From the NCBI GenBank assembly GCA_037893225.1, contig JAZGUH010000407.1, positions 992,001 to 1,056,000 on the forward strand: a stretch of DNA of 64,000 nucleotides, read 5' to 3'. Source of the DNA: Hippasteria phrygiana. Lineage: Eukaryota > Echinodermata > Asteroidea > Valvatida > Goniasteridae. The translations under genes were made by a program, and so were the position numbers. Shown in pieces: positions 1-13,209 of the stretch. The notes below the pieces were generated by a model. It was not told the origin of the DNA, searched no databases, and saw only the letters and a list, made by a program, of their open reading frames with translations. Position 1 is the first letter of the stretch. The number at the start of each line of letters is the position of its first letter.

Positions 1-3
1 TGT

Positions 4-235
4 ATGGATAGCTTAGATCTGGCGCTACATGTTGCAATTATCGGCGGCTTCTTAGATTTAACACTTGTGGAGAAAATTCAAACCTCGCAATGTTTATTTT
101 CTTCCCGGCCACCATCTGTGTGCAGATTACCTTTTATTTATTGCTCCATGCCTGTCAAATTCCCTGGGGTATGGACTTGCTTTACTCATTCATAATTGCA
201 TGAAATATAAACCAAATACAGTAATTTTGACATGT
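4..235 (+). repeat. Class A monomer (exemplar, 232 bp)
   Basis: Class A carries TTCTTCCCGG (C at position 101), CCACCATCTGTGTGCAGATT and ACCTTTTATT, then CATGCCTGTC. Two head types exist. One has GATTTAACAC, as here and at 3713, 14138, 20397, 25032, 33376, 37317, 39635, 41259 and 48909. It is always followed by a B monomer preceded by the rare AAATATAAACC plus AAATACAG junction. The other has TAACAATTG with an upstream GACATATATGG, as at 1858, 5799 and 9506. About 24 copies occur, all in domain 1. Class H of domain 2 is a close relative. Confidence 0.9.
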
Positions 236-467
236 ATGGATAGCTTAGATCTGGCGCTACATGTTGCAATCATCGGCGGCTTCTTAGAGTTAAAACTTGT
301 GGAGAAAATTCAAACCTCGCAATGTTTATTTTCTTTCCGGCCACCATCTGTGTACATGTTACCGTCTATTTATTGCTCCATGCATGTCAAATTCCCTGGG
401 GTATGGACTTGCTTTACTCATTCATAATTGCATGAAATATCAACCAAATTCAGTAATTTTGACATGT
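236..467 (+). repeat. Class B monomer (exemplar, 232 bp)
   Basis: Class B carries GAGTTAAAAC, TTCTTTCCGG, CCACCATCTGTGTACATG, TTACCGTCTA and CCATGCATGTC (an NsiI ATGCAT). It is the commonest class, with about 60 copies in domain 1. Private sub-variants mark duplicated blocks: GGCAACC at 1038 and 4747, GGACACC at 6367 and 8220, and GCGGAGAAAATACAAACC at 17911, 18375 and 23010. B monomers carry three ACATGT hexamers, around positions 24, 119 and 228. Confidence 0.9.
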
Positions 468-699
468 ATGGATAGCTTAGATCTGGCGGTACATGTTGCA
501 ATCATCGGCGGCTTCTTAGAGTTAAAACTTGTGGAGAAAATTCAAACCTCGCAATGTTTATTTTCTTTCCGGCCAACATCTGTGTGCATATTACCTTTTA
601 TTTATTGCTCCATGCCTGTCAAATTCCCTGGGGTATGGACTTGCTTTACTCATTCATAATTGCATGAAATATCAACCAAATTCAGTAATTCTGACATGT
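468..699 (+). repeat. Class C monomer (exemplar, 232 bp)
   Basis: Class C combines GCGGTACATG and GAGTTAAAAC in the head with CCAACATCTGTGTGCATATT and ACCTTTTATT in the tail. It is the rarest domain 1 class. I find five copies, starting at 468, 4177, 14602, 20861 and 25496, always in the string A-B-C-D. That fixed context makes it a good marker of one ancestral HOR segment. It does not occur after 25.7 kb in this window. Confidence 0.88.
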
Positions 700-931
700 A
701 TGGATAGCTTAGATCTGGCGCTACATGTTGCAATTATCGGCGGCTTCTTAGAGTTAACACTTGTGGAGAAAATTCAAACCTCGCAATGTTTATTTTCTTC
801 CCGGCCACCATCTGTGTGCAGATTACCTCTTATTTATTGCTCCATGCCTGTCAAATTCCCTGGGGTATGGACTTGCTTTACTCATTCATAATTGCATGAA
901 ATATCAACCAAATTCAGTAATTTTGACATGT
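700..931 (+). repeat. Class D monomer (exemplar, 232 bp)
   Basis: Class D carries GAGTTAACACTTG (an HpaI GTTAAC), TTCTTCCCGG, GTGTGCAGATT and the diagnostic ACCTCTTATT, then CATGCCTGTC. About 24 copies occur plus one hybrid. D starts most of the HOR units of domain 1, and those units exchange, shorten or duplicate in D-led blocks. The copy starting at 3249 is unusual: it has CCCTAGGG (A at 3411) without the one-base deletion that accompanies it in class P. Confidence 0.88.
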
Positions 932-1163
932 ATGGATAGCTTAGATCTGGCGCTACATGTTGCAATTATCGGCGGCTTCTTAGAGTTAAAACTTGTGGAG
1001 AAAATTCAAACCTCGCAATGTTTATTTTCTTTCCGGCAACCATCTGTGTACATGTTACCGTCTATTTATTGCTCCATGCATGTCAAATTCCCTGGGGTAT
1101 GGACTTGCTTTACTCATTCATAATTGCATGAAATATCAACCAAATTCAGTAATTTTGACATGT

Positions 1164-1394
1164 ATGGATAGCTTAGATCTGGCGCTACATGTTGCAATTA
1201 TCGGCGGCTTCTTAGATTTAACACTTGTGGAGAAAATTCAAACCTCGCAATGTTTATTTTCTTTCCGGCCAACATCTGTGTGCATATTACCTTCTATTTA
1301 TTGCTCCATGCCTGTCAAATTCCCTAGGGTATGACTCGCTTTACTCATTCATAATTGCATGAAATATCAACCAAATTCAGTAATTTTGACATAT
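1164..1394 (+). repeat. Class P monomer (exemplar, 231 bp, one-base deletion)
   Basis: Class P carries CCAACATCTGTGTGCATATT, ACCTTCTATT, and the linked pair CCCTAGGG (AvrII CCTAGG) plus GGTATGACT instead of GGTATGGACT. The deletion makes it 231 bp. There are 49 copies, and in each the TGA created by the deletion ends at 1334, 1797, 2260, 5043, 5738, 6201, 6896, 7591, 8054, 9445, 9908, 10371, 10834, 11297, 11760, 12223, 12686, 13149, 15468, 16163, 16626, 18713, 19176, 21727, 22190, 22653, 23348, 23811, 26362, 26825, 27752, 28215, 29606, 30069, 30532, 32155, 34010, 34473, 36096, 37951, 38414, 42125, 42588, 44211, 45602, 46065, 47688, 49543 and 50006. The first two copies also read GACTCGCT where the others have GACTTGCT. 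The second has CACTAGGG and so lacks the AvrII site. Confidence 0.93.
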
Positions 1395-2552
1395 ATGGAT
1401 AGCTTAGATCTGGCGCTACATGTTGCAATTATCGGCGGCTTCTTAGAGTTAACAATTGTGGAGAAAATTCAAACCTCGCAATGTTTATTTTCTTTCCGGC
1501 CAACATCTGTGTACATGTTACCGTCTATTTATTGCTCCATGTATGTCAAATTCCCTGGGGTATGGACTTGCTTTACTCATTCATAATTGCATGAAATATC
1601 AACCAAATTCAGTAATTTTGACATGTATGGATAGCTTAGATCTGGCGCTACATGTTGCAATTATCGGGGGCTTCTTAGATTTAACACTTGTGGAGAAAAT
1701 TCAAACCTCGCAATGTTTATTTTCTTTCCGGCCAACATCTGTGTGCATATTACCTTCTATTTATTGCTCCATGCCTGTCAAATTCACTAGGGTATGACTC
1801 GCTTTACTCATTCATAATTGCATGAAATATCAACCAAATTCAGTAATTTTGACATATATGGATAGCTTAGATCTGGCGCTACATGTTGCAATTATCGGCG
1901 GCTTCTTAGAGTTAACAATTGTGGAGAAAATTCAAACCTCGCAATGTTTATTTTCTTCCCGGCCACCATCTGTGTGCAGATTACCTTTTATTTATTGCTC
2001 CATGCCTGTCAAATTCCCTGGGGTATGGACTTGCTTTACTCATTCATAATTGCATGAAATATCAACCAAATTCAGTAATTCTGACATGTATGGATAGCTT
2101 AGATCTGGCGCTACATGTTGCAATTATCGGCGGCTTCTTAGAGTTAAAACTTGTGGAGAAAATTCAAACCTCGCAATGTTTATTTTCTTTCCGGCCAACA
2201 TCTGTGTGCATATTACCTTCTATTTATTGCTCCATGCCTGTCAAATTCCCTAGGGTATGACTTGCTTTACTCATTCATAATTGCATGAAATATCAACCAA
2301 ATTCAGTAATTTTGACATGTATGGATAGCTTAGATCTGGCGCTACATGTTGCAATCATCGGCGGCTTCTTAGAGTTAAAACTTGTGGAGAAAATTCAAAC
2401 CTCGCAATGTTTATTTTCTTTCCGGCCACCATCTGTGTACATGTTACCGTCTATTTATTGCTCCATGCATGTCAAATTCCCTGGGGTATGGACTTGCTTT
2501 ACTCATTCATAATTGCATGAAATATCAACCAAATTCAGTAATTTTGACATGT

Positions 2553-2784
2553 ATGGATAGCTTAGATCTGGCGCTACATGTTGCAATTATCGGCGGCTTC
2601 TTAGAGTTAAAACTTGTGGAGAAAATTCAAACCTCGCAATGTTTATTTTCTTTCCGGCCAACATCTGTGTGCATATTACTTTCTATTTATTGCTCCATGC
2701 CTGTCAAATTCCCTGGGGTATGGACTTGCTTTACTCATTCATAATTGCATGAAATATCAACCAAATTCAGTAATTTTGACATGT
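2553..2784 (+). repeat. Class L monomer (exemplar, 232 bp)
   Basis: Class L carries GAGTTAAAAC, CCAACATCTGTGTGCATATT and the diagnostic TTACTTTCTATT, with the normal CCCTGGGG. About 44 copies occur, most as L-L pairs just upstream of a D monomer. Here there are three in a row, at 2553-3248. Private variants are TTACTTTATA (19599 and 24234), TGTGGATATT (18198, 19820 and 24455), CAAATTGCC (8737 and 28898) and TATGTATTG (28642). Confidence 0.9.
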
Positions 2785-3480
2785 ATGGATAGCTTAGATC
2801 TGGCGCTACATGTTGCAATTATCGGCGGCTTCTTAGAGTTAAAACTTGTGGAGAAAATTCAAACCTCGCAATGTTTATTTTCTTTCCGGCCAACATCTGT
2901 GTGCATATTACTTTCTATTTATTGCTCCATGCCTGTCAAATTCCCTGGGGTATGGACTTGCTTTACTCATTCATAATTGCATGAAATATCAACCAAATTC
3001 AGTAATTTTGACATGTATGGATAGCTTAGATCTGGCGGTACATGTTGCAATTATCGGCGGCTTCTTAGAGTTAAAACTTGTGGAGAAAATTCAAACCTCG
3101 CAATGTTTATTTTCTTTCCGGCCAACATCTGTGTGCATATTACTTTCTATTTATTGCTCCATGCCTGTCAAATTCCCTGGGGTATGGACTTGCTTTACTC
3201 ATTCATAATTGCATGAAATATCAACAAAATTCAGTAATTTTGACATGTATGGATAGCTTAGATCTGGCGCTACATGTTGCAATTATCGGCGGCTTCTTAG
3301 AGTTAACACTTGTGGAGAAAATTCAAACCTCGCAATGTTTATTTTCTTCCCGGCCACCATCTGTGTGCAGATTACCTCTTATTTATTGCTCCATGCCTGT
3401 CAAATTCCCTAGGGTATGGACTTGCTTTACTCATTCATAATTGCATGAAATATCAACCAAATTCAGTAATTTTGACATGT

Positions 3481-3712
3481 ATGGATAGCTTAGATCTGGC
3501 GCTACATGTTGCAATTATCGGCGGCTTCTTAGAGTTAAAACTTGTGGAGAAAATTCAAACCTCGCAATGTTTATTTTCTTTCCGGCCAACATCTGTGTAC
3601 ATGTTACCGTCTATTTATTGCTCCATGTATGTCAAATTCCCTGGGGTATGGACTTGCTTTACTCATTCATAATTGCATGAAATATCAACCAAATTCAGTA
3701 ATTTTGACATGT
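3481..3712 (+). repeat. Class E monomer (exemplar, 232 bp)
   Basis: Class E resembles B but has CCAACATCTGTGTACATG and the diagnostic CCATGTATGTC in place of CCATGCATGTC. About 12 copies occur in domain 1, usually in the string D-E-A. Two are odd. The copy at 13906-14137 has CCCTAGGG (A at 14068) without the class P deletion. The copy at 22714-22945 has a TGTGCATATT tail joined to the E-type TATGTC. Confidence 0.87.
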
Positions 3713-5103
3713 ATGGATAGCTTAGATCTGGCGCTACATGTTGCAATTATCGGCGGCTTCTTAGATTTAACACTTGTGGAGAAAATTCAAACCTCGCAAT
3801 GTTTATTTTCTTCCCGGCCACCATCTGTGTGCAGATTACCTTTTATTTATTGCTCCATGCCTGTCAAATTCCCTGGGGTATGGACTTGCTTTACTCATTC
3901 ATAATTGCATGAAATATAAACCAAATACAGTAATTTTGACATGTATGGATAGCTTAGATCTGGCGCTACATGTTGCAATCATCGGCGGCTTCTTAGAGTT
4001 AAAACTTGTGGAGAAAATTCAAACCTCGCAATGTTTATTTTCTTTCCGGCCACCATCTGTGTACATGTTACCGTCTATTTATTGCTCCATGCATGTCAAA
4101 TTCCCTGGGGTATGGACTTGCTTTACTCATTCATAATTGCATGAAATATCAACCAAATTCAGTAATTTTGACATGTATGGATAGCTTAGATCTGGCGGTA
4201 CATGTTGCAATCATCGGCGGCTTCTTAGAGTTAAAACTTGTGGAGAAAATTCAAACCTCGCAATGTTTATTTTCTTTCCGGCCAACATCTGTGTGCATAT
4301 TACCTTTTATTTATTGCTCCATGCCTGTCAAATTCCCTGGGGTATGGACTTGCTTTACTCATTCATAATTGCATGAAATATCAACCAAATTCAGTAATTC
4401 TGACATGTATGGATAGCTTAGATCTGGCGCTACATGTTGCAATTATCGGCGGCTTCTTAGAGTTAACACTTGTGGAGAAAATTCAAACCTCGCAATGTTT
4501 ATTTTCTTCCCGGCCACCATCTGTGTGCAGATTACCTCTTATTTATTGCTCCATGCCTGTCAAATTCCCTGGGGTATGGACTTGCTTTACTCATTCATAA
4601 TTGCATGAAATATCAACCAAATTCAGTAATTTTGACATGTATGGATAGCTTAGATCTGGCGCTACATGTTGCAATTATCGGCGGCTTCTTAGAGTTAAAA
4701 CTTGTGGAGAAAATTCAAACCTCGCAATGTTTATTTTCTTTCCGGCAACCATCTGTGTACATGTTACCGTCTATTTATTGCTCCATGCATGTCAAATTCC
4801 CTGGGGTATGGACTTGCTTTACTCATTCATAATTGCATGAAATATCAACCAAATTCAGTAATTTTGACATGTATGGATAGCTTAGATCTGGCGGTACATG
4901 TTGCAATCATCGGCGGCTTCTTAGAGTTAAAACTTGTGGAGAAAATTCAAACCTCGCAATGTTTATTTTCTTTCCGGCCAACATCTGTGTGCATATTACC
5001 TTCTATTTATTGCTCCATGCCTGTCAAATTCCCTAGGGTATGACTTGCTTTACTCATTCATAATTGCATGAAATATCAACCAAATTCAGTAATTCTGACA
5101 TGT
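3713..5103. repeat. Partial second copy of the 16-mer (A-B-C-D-B-P)
   Basis: The first five monomers match 4-1163 in every class mark I checked, including GGCAACC. The sixth is a P of a different head type. The string A-B-C-D-B-P followed by D-B-P-A-P-B-L recurs at 14138, 10,425 bp downstream. The copy at 14138 has the ordinary GGCCACC. Confidence 0.82.
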
Positions 5104-8100
5104 ATGGATAGCTTAGATCTGGCGCTACATGTTGCAATTATCGGCGGCTTCTTAGAGTTAACACTTGTGGAGAAAATTCAAACCTCGCAATGTTTATTTT
5201 CTTCCCGGCCACCATCTGTGTGCAGATTACCTCTTATTTATTGCTCCATGCCTGTCAAATTCCCTGGGGTATGGACTTGCTTTACTCATTCATAATTGCA
5301 TGAAATATCAACCAAATTCAGTAATTTTGACATGTATGGATAGCTTAGATCTGGCGCTACATGTTGCAATTATCGGCGGCTTCTTAGAGTTAAAACTTGT
5401 GGAGAAAATTCAAACCTCGCAATGTTTATTTTCTTTCCGGCCACCATCTGTGTACATGTTACCGTCTATTTATTGCTCCATGCATGTCAAATTCCCTGGG
5501 GTATGGACTTGCTTTACTCATTCATAATTGCATGAAATATCAACCAAATTCAGTAATTTTGACATGTATGGATAGCTTAGATCTGGCGGTACATGTTGCA
5601 ATCATCGGCGGCTTCTTAGAGTTAAAACTTGTGGAGAAAATTCAAACCTCGCAATGTTTATTTTCTTTCCGGCCAACATCTGTGTGCATATTACCTTCTA
5701 TTTATTGCTCCATGCCTGTCAAATTCCCTAGGGTATGACTTGCTTTACTCATTCATAATTGCATGAAATATCAACCAAATTCAGTAATTTTGACATATAT
5801 GGATAGCTTAGATCTGGCGCTACATGTTGCAATTATCGGCGGCTTCTTAGAGTTAACAATTGTGGAGAAAATTCAAACCTCGCAATGTTTATTTTCTTCC
5901 CGGCCACCATCTGTGTGCAGATTACCTTTTATTTATTGCTCCATGCCTGTCAAATTCCCTGGGGTATGGACTTGCTTTACTCATTCATAATTGCATGAAA
6001 TATCAACCAAATTCAGTAATTCTGACATGTATGGATAGCTTAGATCTGGCGCTACATGTTGCAATTATCGGCGGCTTCTTAGAGTTAAAACTTGTGGAGA
6101 AAATTCAAACCTCGCAATGTTTATTTTCTTTCCGGCCAACATCTGTGTGCATATTACCTTCTATTTATTGCTCCATGCCTGTCAAATTCCCTAGGGTATG
6201 ACTTGCTTTACTCATTCATAATTGCATGAAATATCAACCAAATTCAGTAATTTTGACATGTATGGATAGCTTAGATCTGGCGCTACATGTTGCAATCATC
6301 GGCGGCTTCTTAGAGTTAAAACTTGTGGAGAAAATTCAAACCTCGCAATGTTTATTTTCTTTCCGGACACCATCTGTGTACATGTTACCGTCTATTTATT
6401 GCTCCATGCATGTCAAATTCCCTGGGGTATGGACTTGCTTTACTCATTCATAATTGCATGAAATATCAACCAAATTCAGTAATTTTGACATGTATGGATA
6501 GCTTAGATCTGGCGGTACATGTTGCAATTATCGGCGGCTTCTTAGAGTTAAAACTTGTGGAGAAAATTCAAACCTCGCAATGTTTATTTTCTTTCCGGCC
6601 AACATCTGTGTGCATATTACTTTCTATTTATTGCTCCATGCCTGTCAAATTCCCTGGGGTATGGACTTGCTTTACTCATTCATAATTGCATGAAATATCA
6701 ACCAAATTCAGTAATTTTGACATGTATGGATAGCTTAGATCTGGCGGTACATGTTGCAATCATCGGCGGCTTCTTAGAGTTAAAACTTGTGGAGAAAATT
6801 CAAACCTCGCAATGTTTATTTTCTTTCCGGCCAACATCTGTGTGCATATTACCTTCTATTTATTGCTCCATGCCTGTCAAATTCCCTAGGGTATGACTTG
6901 CTTTACTCATTCATAATTGCATGAAATATCAACCAAATTCAGTAATTCTGACATGTATGGATAGCTTAGATCTGGCGCTACATGTTGCAATTATCGGCGG
7001 CTTCTTAGAGTTAACACTTGTGGAGAAAATTCAAACCTCGCAATGTTTATTTTCTTCCCGGCCACCATCTGTGTGCAGATTACCTCTTATTTATTGCTCC
7101 ATGCCTGTCAAATTCCCTGGGGTATGGACTTGCTTTACTCATTCATAATTGCATGAAATATCAACCAAATTCAGTAATTTTGACATGTATGGATAGCTTA
7201 GATCTGGCGCTACATGTTGCAATTATCGGCGGCTTCTTAGAGTTAAAACTTGTGGAGAAAATTCAAACCTCGCAATGTTTATTTTCTTTCCGGCCACCAT
7301 CTGTGTACATGTTACCGTCTATTTATTGCTCCATGCATGTCAAATTCCCTGGGGTATGGACTTGCTTTACTCATTCATAATTGCATGAAATATCAACCAA
7401 ATTCAGTAATTTTGACATGTATGGATAGCTTAGATCTGGCGGTACATGTTGCAATCATCGGCGGCTTCTTAGAGTTAAAACTTGTGGAGAAAATTCAAAC
7501 CTCGCAATGTTTATTTTCTTTCCGGCCAACATCTGTGTGCATATTACCTTCTATTTATTGCTCCATGCCTGTCAAATTCCCTAGGGTATGACTTGCTTTA
7601 CTCATTCATAATTGCATGAAATATCAACCAAATTCAGTAATTTTGACATATATGGATAGCTTAGATCTGGCGCTACATGTTGCAATTATCGGCGGCTTCT
7701 TAGAGTTAACAATTGTGGAGAAAATTCAAACCTCGCAATGTTTATTTTCTTCCCGGCCACCATCTGTGTGCAGATTACCTTTTATTTATTGCTCCATGCC
7801 TGTCAAATTCCCTGGGGTATGGACTTGCTTTACTCATTCATAATTGCATGAAATATCAACCAAATTCAGTAATTCTGACATGTATGGATAGCTTAGATCT
7901 GGCGCTACATGTTGCAATTATCGGCGGCTTCTTAGAGTTAAAACTTGTGGAGAAAATTCAAACCTCGCAATGTTTATTTTCTTTCCGGCCAACATCTGTG
8001 TGCATATTACCTTCTATTTATTGCTCCATGCCTGTCAAATTCCCTAGGGTATGACTTGCTTTACTCATTCATAATTGCATGAAATATCAACCAAATTCAG

Positions 8101-8810
8101 TAATTTTGACATGTATGGATAGCTTAGATCTGGCGCTACATGTTGCAATCATCGGCGGCTTCTTAGAGTTAAAACTTGTGGAGAAAATTCAAACCTCGCA
8201 ATGTTTATTTTCTTTCCGGACACCATCTGTGTACATGTTACCGTCTATTTATTGCTCCATGCATGTCAAATTCCCTGGGGTATGGACTTGCTTTACTCAT
8301 TCATAATTGCATGAAATATCAACCAAATTCAGTAATTTTGACATGTATGGATAGCTTAGATCTGGCGGTACATGTTGCAATTATCGGCGGCTTCTTAGAG
8401 TTAAAACTTGTGGAGAAAATTCAAACCTCGCAATGTTTATTTTCTTTCCGGCCAACATCTGTGTGCATATTACTTTCTATTTATTGCTCCATGCCTGTCA
8501 AATTCCCTGGGGTATGGACTTGCTTTACTCATTCATAATTGCATGAAATATCAACCAAATTCAGTAATTTTGACATGTATGGATAGCTTAGATCTGGCGG
8601 TACATGTTGCAATTATCGGCGGCTTCTTAGAGTTAAAACTTGTGGAGAAAATTCAAACCTCGCAATGTTTATTTTCTTTCCGGCCAACATCTGTGTGCAT
8701 ATTACTTTCTATTTATTGCTCCATGCCTGTCAAATTGCCTGGGGTATGGACTTGCTTTACTCATTCATAATTGCATGAAATATCAACCAAATTCAGTAAT
8801 TTTGACATGT
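5104..8810. repeat. Two tandem D-led 8-mers (1853 and 1854 bp)
   Basis: Unit 1 (5104-6956) is D-B-P-A-P-B-L-P and unit 2 (6957-8810) is D-B-P-A-P-B-L-L. The private variant GGACACC in the second B occurs at 6367 and 8220, 1853 bp apart, showing recent duplication. The units differ at the eighth monomer, P versus L, which also explains the one-base length difference. Confidence 0.87.
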
Positions 8811-9042
8811 ATGGATAGCTTAGATCTGGCGCTACATGTTGCAATTATCGGCGGCTTCTTAGAGTTAACACTTGTGGAGAAAATTCAAACCTCGCAATGT
8901 TTATTTTCTTCCCGGCCACCATCTGTGTGCAGATTACCTCTTATTTATTGCTCCATGCCTGTCAAATTCCCTGGGGTATGGACTTGCTTTACTCATTCAT
9001 AATTGCATGAAATATCAACCAAATTCAGTAATTTTGACATGT

Positions 9043-12000
9043 ATGGATAGCTTAGATCTGGCGCTACATGTTGCAATTATCGGCGGCTTCTTAGAGTTAA
9101 AACTTGTGGAGAAAATTCAAACCTCGCAATGTTTATTTTCTTTCCGGCCACCATCTGTGTACATGTTACCGTCTATTTATTGCTCCATGCATGTCAAATT
9201 CCCTGGGGTATGGACTTGCTTTACTCATTCATAATTGCATGAAATATCAACCAAATTCAGTAATTTTGACATGTATGGATAGCTTAGATCTGGCGGTACA
9301 TGTTGCAATCATCGGCGGCTTCTTAGAGTTAAAACTTGTGGAGAAAATTCAAACCTCGCAATGTTTATTTTCTTTCCGGCCAACATCTGTGTGCATATTA
9401 CCTTCTATTTATTGCTCCATGCCTGTCAAATTCCCTAGGGTATGACTTGCTTTACTCATTCATAATTGCATGAAATATCAACCAAATTCAGTAATTTTGA
9501 CATATATGGATAGCTTAGATCTGGCGCTACATGTTGCAATTATCGGCGGCTTCTTAGAGTTAACAATTGTGGAGAAAATTCAAACCTCGCAATGTTTATT
9601 TTCTTCCCGGCCACCATCTGTGTGCAGATTACCTTTTATTTATTGCTCCATGCCTGTCAAATTCCCTGGGGTATGGACTTGCTTTACTCATTCATAATTG
9701 CATGAAATATCAACCAAATTCAGTAATTCTGACATGTATGGATAGCTTAGATCTGGCGCTACATGTTGCAATTATCGGCGGCTTCTTAGAGTTAAAACTT
9801 GTGGAGAAAATTCAAACCTCGCAATGTTTATTTTCTTTCCGGCCAACATCTGTGTGCATATTACCTTCTATTTATTGCTCCATGCCTGTCAAATTCCCTA
9901 GGGTATGACTTGCTTTACTCATTCATAATTGCATGAAATATCAACCAAATTCAGTAATTTTGACATGTATGGATAGCTTAGATCTGGCGCTACATGTTGC
10001 AATCATCGGCGGCTTCTTAGAGTTAAAACTTGTGGAGAAAATTCAAACCTCGCAATGTTTATTTTCTTTCCGGCCACCATCTGTGTACATGTTACCGTCT
10101 ATTTATTGCTCCATGCATGTCAAATTCCCTGGGGTATGGACTTGCTTTACTCATTCATAATTGCATGAAATATCAACCAAATTCAGTAATTTTGACATGT
10201 ATGGATAGCTTAGATCTGGCGGTACATGTTGCAATTATCGGCGGCTTCTTAGAGTTAAAACTTGTGGAGAAAATTCAAACCTCGCAATGTTTATTTTCTT
10301 TCCGGCCAACATCTGTGTGCATATTACCTTCTATTTATTGCTCCATGCCTGTCAAATTCCCTAGGGTATGACTTGCTTTACTCATTCATAATTGCATGAA
10401 ATATCAACCAAATTCAGTAATTTTGACATATATGGATAGCTTAGATCTGGCGCTACATGTTGCAATTATCGGCGGCTTCTTAGAGTTAACAATTGTGGAG
10501 AAAATTCAAACCTCGCAATGTTTATTTTCTTCCCGGCCACCATCTGTGTGCAGATTACCTTTTATTTATTGCTCCATGCCTGTCAAATTCCCTGGGGTAT
10601 GGACTTGCTTTACTCATTCATAATTGCATGAAATATCAACCAAATTCAGTAATTCTGACATGTATGGATAGCTTAGATCTGGCGCTACATGTTGCAATTA
10701 TCGGCGGCTTCTTAGAGTTAAAACTTGTGGAGAAAATTCAAACCTCGCAATGTTTATTTTCTTTCCGGCCAACATCTGTGTGCATATTACCTTCTATTTA
10801 TTGCTCCATGCCTGTCAAATTCCCTAGGGTATGACTTGCTTTACTCATTCATAATTGCATGAAATATCAACCAAATTCAGTAATTTTGACATGTATGGAT
10901 AGCTTAGATCTGGCGCTACATGTTGCAATCATCGGCGGCTTCTTAGAGTTAAAACTTGTGGAGAAAATTCAAACCTCGCAATGTTTATTTTCTTTCCGGC
11001 CACCATCTGTGTACATGTTACCGTCTATTTATTGCTCCATGCATGTCAAATTCCCTGGGGTATGGACTTGCTTTACTCATTCATAATTGCATGAAATATC
11101 AACCAAATTCAGTAATTTTGACATGTATGGATAGCTTAGATCTGGCGGTACATGTTGCAATTATCGGCGGCTTCTTAGAGTTAAAACTTGTGGAGAAAAT
11201 TCAAACCTCGCAATGTTTATTTTCTTTCCGGCCAACATCTGTGTGCATATTACCTTCTATTTATTGCTCCATGCCTGTCAAATTCCCTAGGGTATGACTT
11301 GCTTTACTCATTCATAATTGCATGAAATATCAACCAAATTCAGTAATTTTGACATATATGGATAGCTTAGATCTGGCGCTACATGTTGCAATTATCGGCG
11401 GCTTCTTAGAGTTAACAATTGTGGAGAAAATTCAAACCTCGCAATGTTTATTTTCTTCCCGGCCACCATCTGTGTGCAGATTACCTTTTATTTATTGCTC
11501 CATGCCTGTCAAATTCCCTGGGGTATGGACTTGCTTTACTCATTCATAATTGCATGAAATATCAACCAAATTCAGTAATTCTGACATGTATGGATAGCTT
11601 AGATCTGGCGCTACATGTTGCAATTATCGGCGGCTTCTTAGAGTTAAAACTTGTGGAGAAAATTCAAACCTCGCAATGTTTATTTTCTTTCCGGCCAACA
11701 TCTGTGTGCATATTACCTTCTATTTATTGCTCCATGCCTGTCAAATTCCCTAGGGTATGACTTGCTTTACTCATTCATAATTGCATGAAATATCAACCAA
11801 ATTCAGTAATTTTGACATGTATGGATAGCTTAGATCTGGCGCTACATGTTGCAATCATCGGCGGCTTCTTAGAGTTAAAACTTGTGGAGAAAATTCAAAC
11901 CTCGCAATGTTTATTTTCTTTCCGGCCACCATCTGTGTACATGTTACCGTCTATTTATTGCTCCATGCATGTCAAATTCCCTGGGGTATGGACTTGCTTT

Positions 12001-13209
12001 ACTCATTCATAATTGCATGAAATATCAACCAAATTCAGTAATTTTGACATGTATGGATAGCTTAGATCTGGCGGTACATGTTGCAATTATCGGCGGCTTC
12101 TTAGAGTTAAAACTTGTGGAGAAAATTCAAACCTCGCAATGTTTATTTTCTTTCCGGCCAACATCTGTGTGCATATTACCTTCTATTTATTGCTCCATGC
12201 CTGTCAAATTCCCTAGGGTATGACTTGCTTTACTCATTCATAATTGCATGAAATATCAACCAAATTCAGTAATTTTGACATATATGGATAGCTTAGATCT
12301 GGCGCTACATGTTGCAATTATCGGCGGCTTCTTAGAGTTAACAATTGTGGAGAAAATTCAAACCTCGCAATGTTTATTTTCTTCCCGGCCACCATCTGTG
12401 TGCAGATTACCTTTTATTTATTGCTCCATGCCTGTCAAATTCCCTGGGGTATGGACTTGCTTTACTCATTCATAATTGCATGAAATATCAACCAAATTCA
12501 GTAATTCTGACATGTATGGATAGCTTAGATCTGGCGCTACATGTTGCAATTATCGGCGGCTTCTTAGAGTTAAAACTTGTGGAGAAAATTCAAACCTCGC
12601 AATGTTTATTTTCTTTCCGGCCAACATCTGTGTGCATATTACCTTCTATTTATTGCTCCATGCCTGTCAAATTCCCTAGGGTATGACTTGCTTTACTCAT
12701 TCATAATTGCATGAAATATCAACCAAATTCAGTAATTTTGACATGTATGGATAGCTTAGATCTGGCGCTACATGTTGCAATCATCGGCGGCTTCTTAGAG
12801 TTAAAACTTGTGGAGAAAATTCAAACCTCGCAATGTTTATTTTCTTTCCGGCCACCATCTGTGTACATGTTACCGTCTATTTATTGCTCCATGCATGTCA
12901 AATTCCCTGGGGTATGGACTTGCTTTACTCATTCATAATTGCATGAAATATCAACCAAATTCAGTAATTTTGACATGTATGGATAGCTTAGATCTGGCGG
13001 TACATGTTGCAATTATCGGCGGCTTCTTAGAGTTAAAACTTGTGGAGAAAATTCAAACCTCGCAATGTTTATTTTCTTTCCGGCCAACATCTGTGTGCAT
13101 ATTACCTTCTATTTATTGCTCCATGCCTGTCAAATTCCCTAGGGTATGACTTGCTTTACTCATTCATAATTGCATGAAATATCAACCAAATTCAGTAATT
13201 TTGACATGT
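9043..13209. repeat. 926-bp tetramer HOR (B-P-A-P), about 4.5 copies
   Basis: Eighteen monomers read B-P-A-P four times and then B-P. Two of each four are 231 bp, giving exactly 926 bp per unit. A monomers start at 9506, 10432, 11358 and 12284, each 926 bp apart. The first P (9275-9505) has CAATCATC in its head where the later P monomers that follow a B have CAATTATC. A D monomer at 8811-9042 precedes the run. This is the most regular local amplification in domain 1. Confidence 0.9.

Larger units (their letters stand above)
4..3712. repeat. 16-mer higher-order unit (3709 bp), copy 1
   Basis: The monomer order is A-B-C-D-B-P-E-P-A-P-B-L-L-L-D-E. The next A, at 3713, restarts the same series A-B-C-D-B, exactly 3709 bp on. 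The rare GGCAACC variant is at 1038 and again at 4747, also 3709 bp apart. After five monomers the second copy departs from the first, where the head of the P at 4873 has GCGGTACATG and the next monomer is D. This is the only triple L in the window. Confidence 0.85.

Noticed and set aside
4..235. The 232-bp unit as an internal dimer of about 116 bp
   Set aside because: Comparing the two halves by eye shows only short shared words such as TACATGTT and AAATTC, with no alignable half-repeat.
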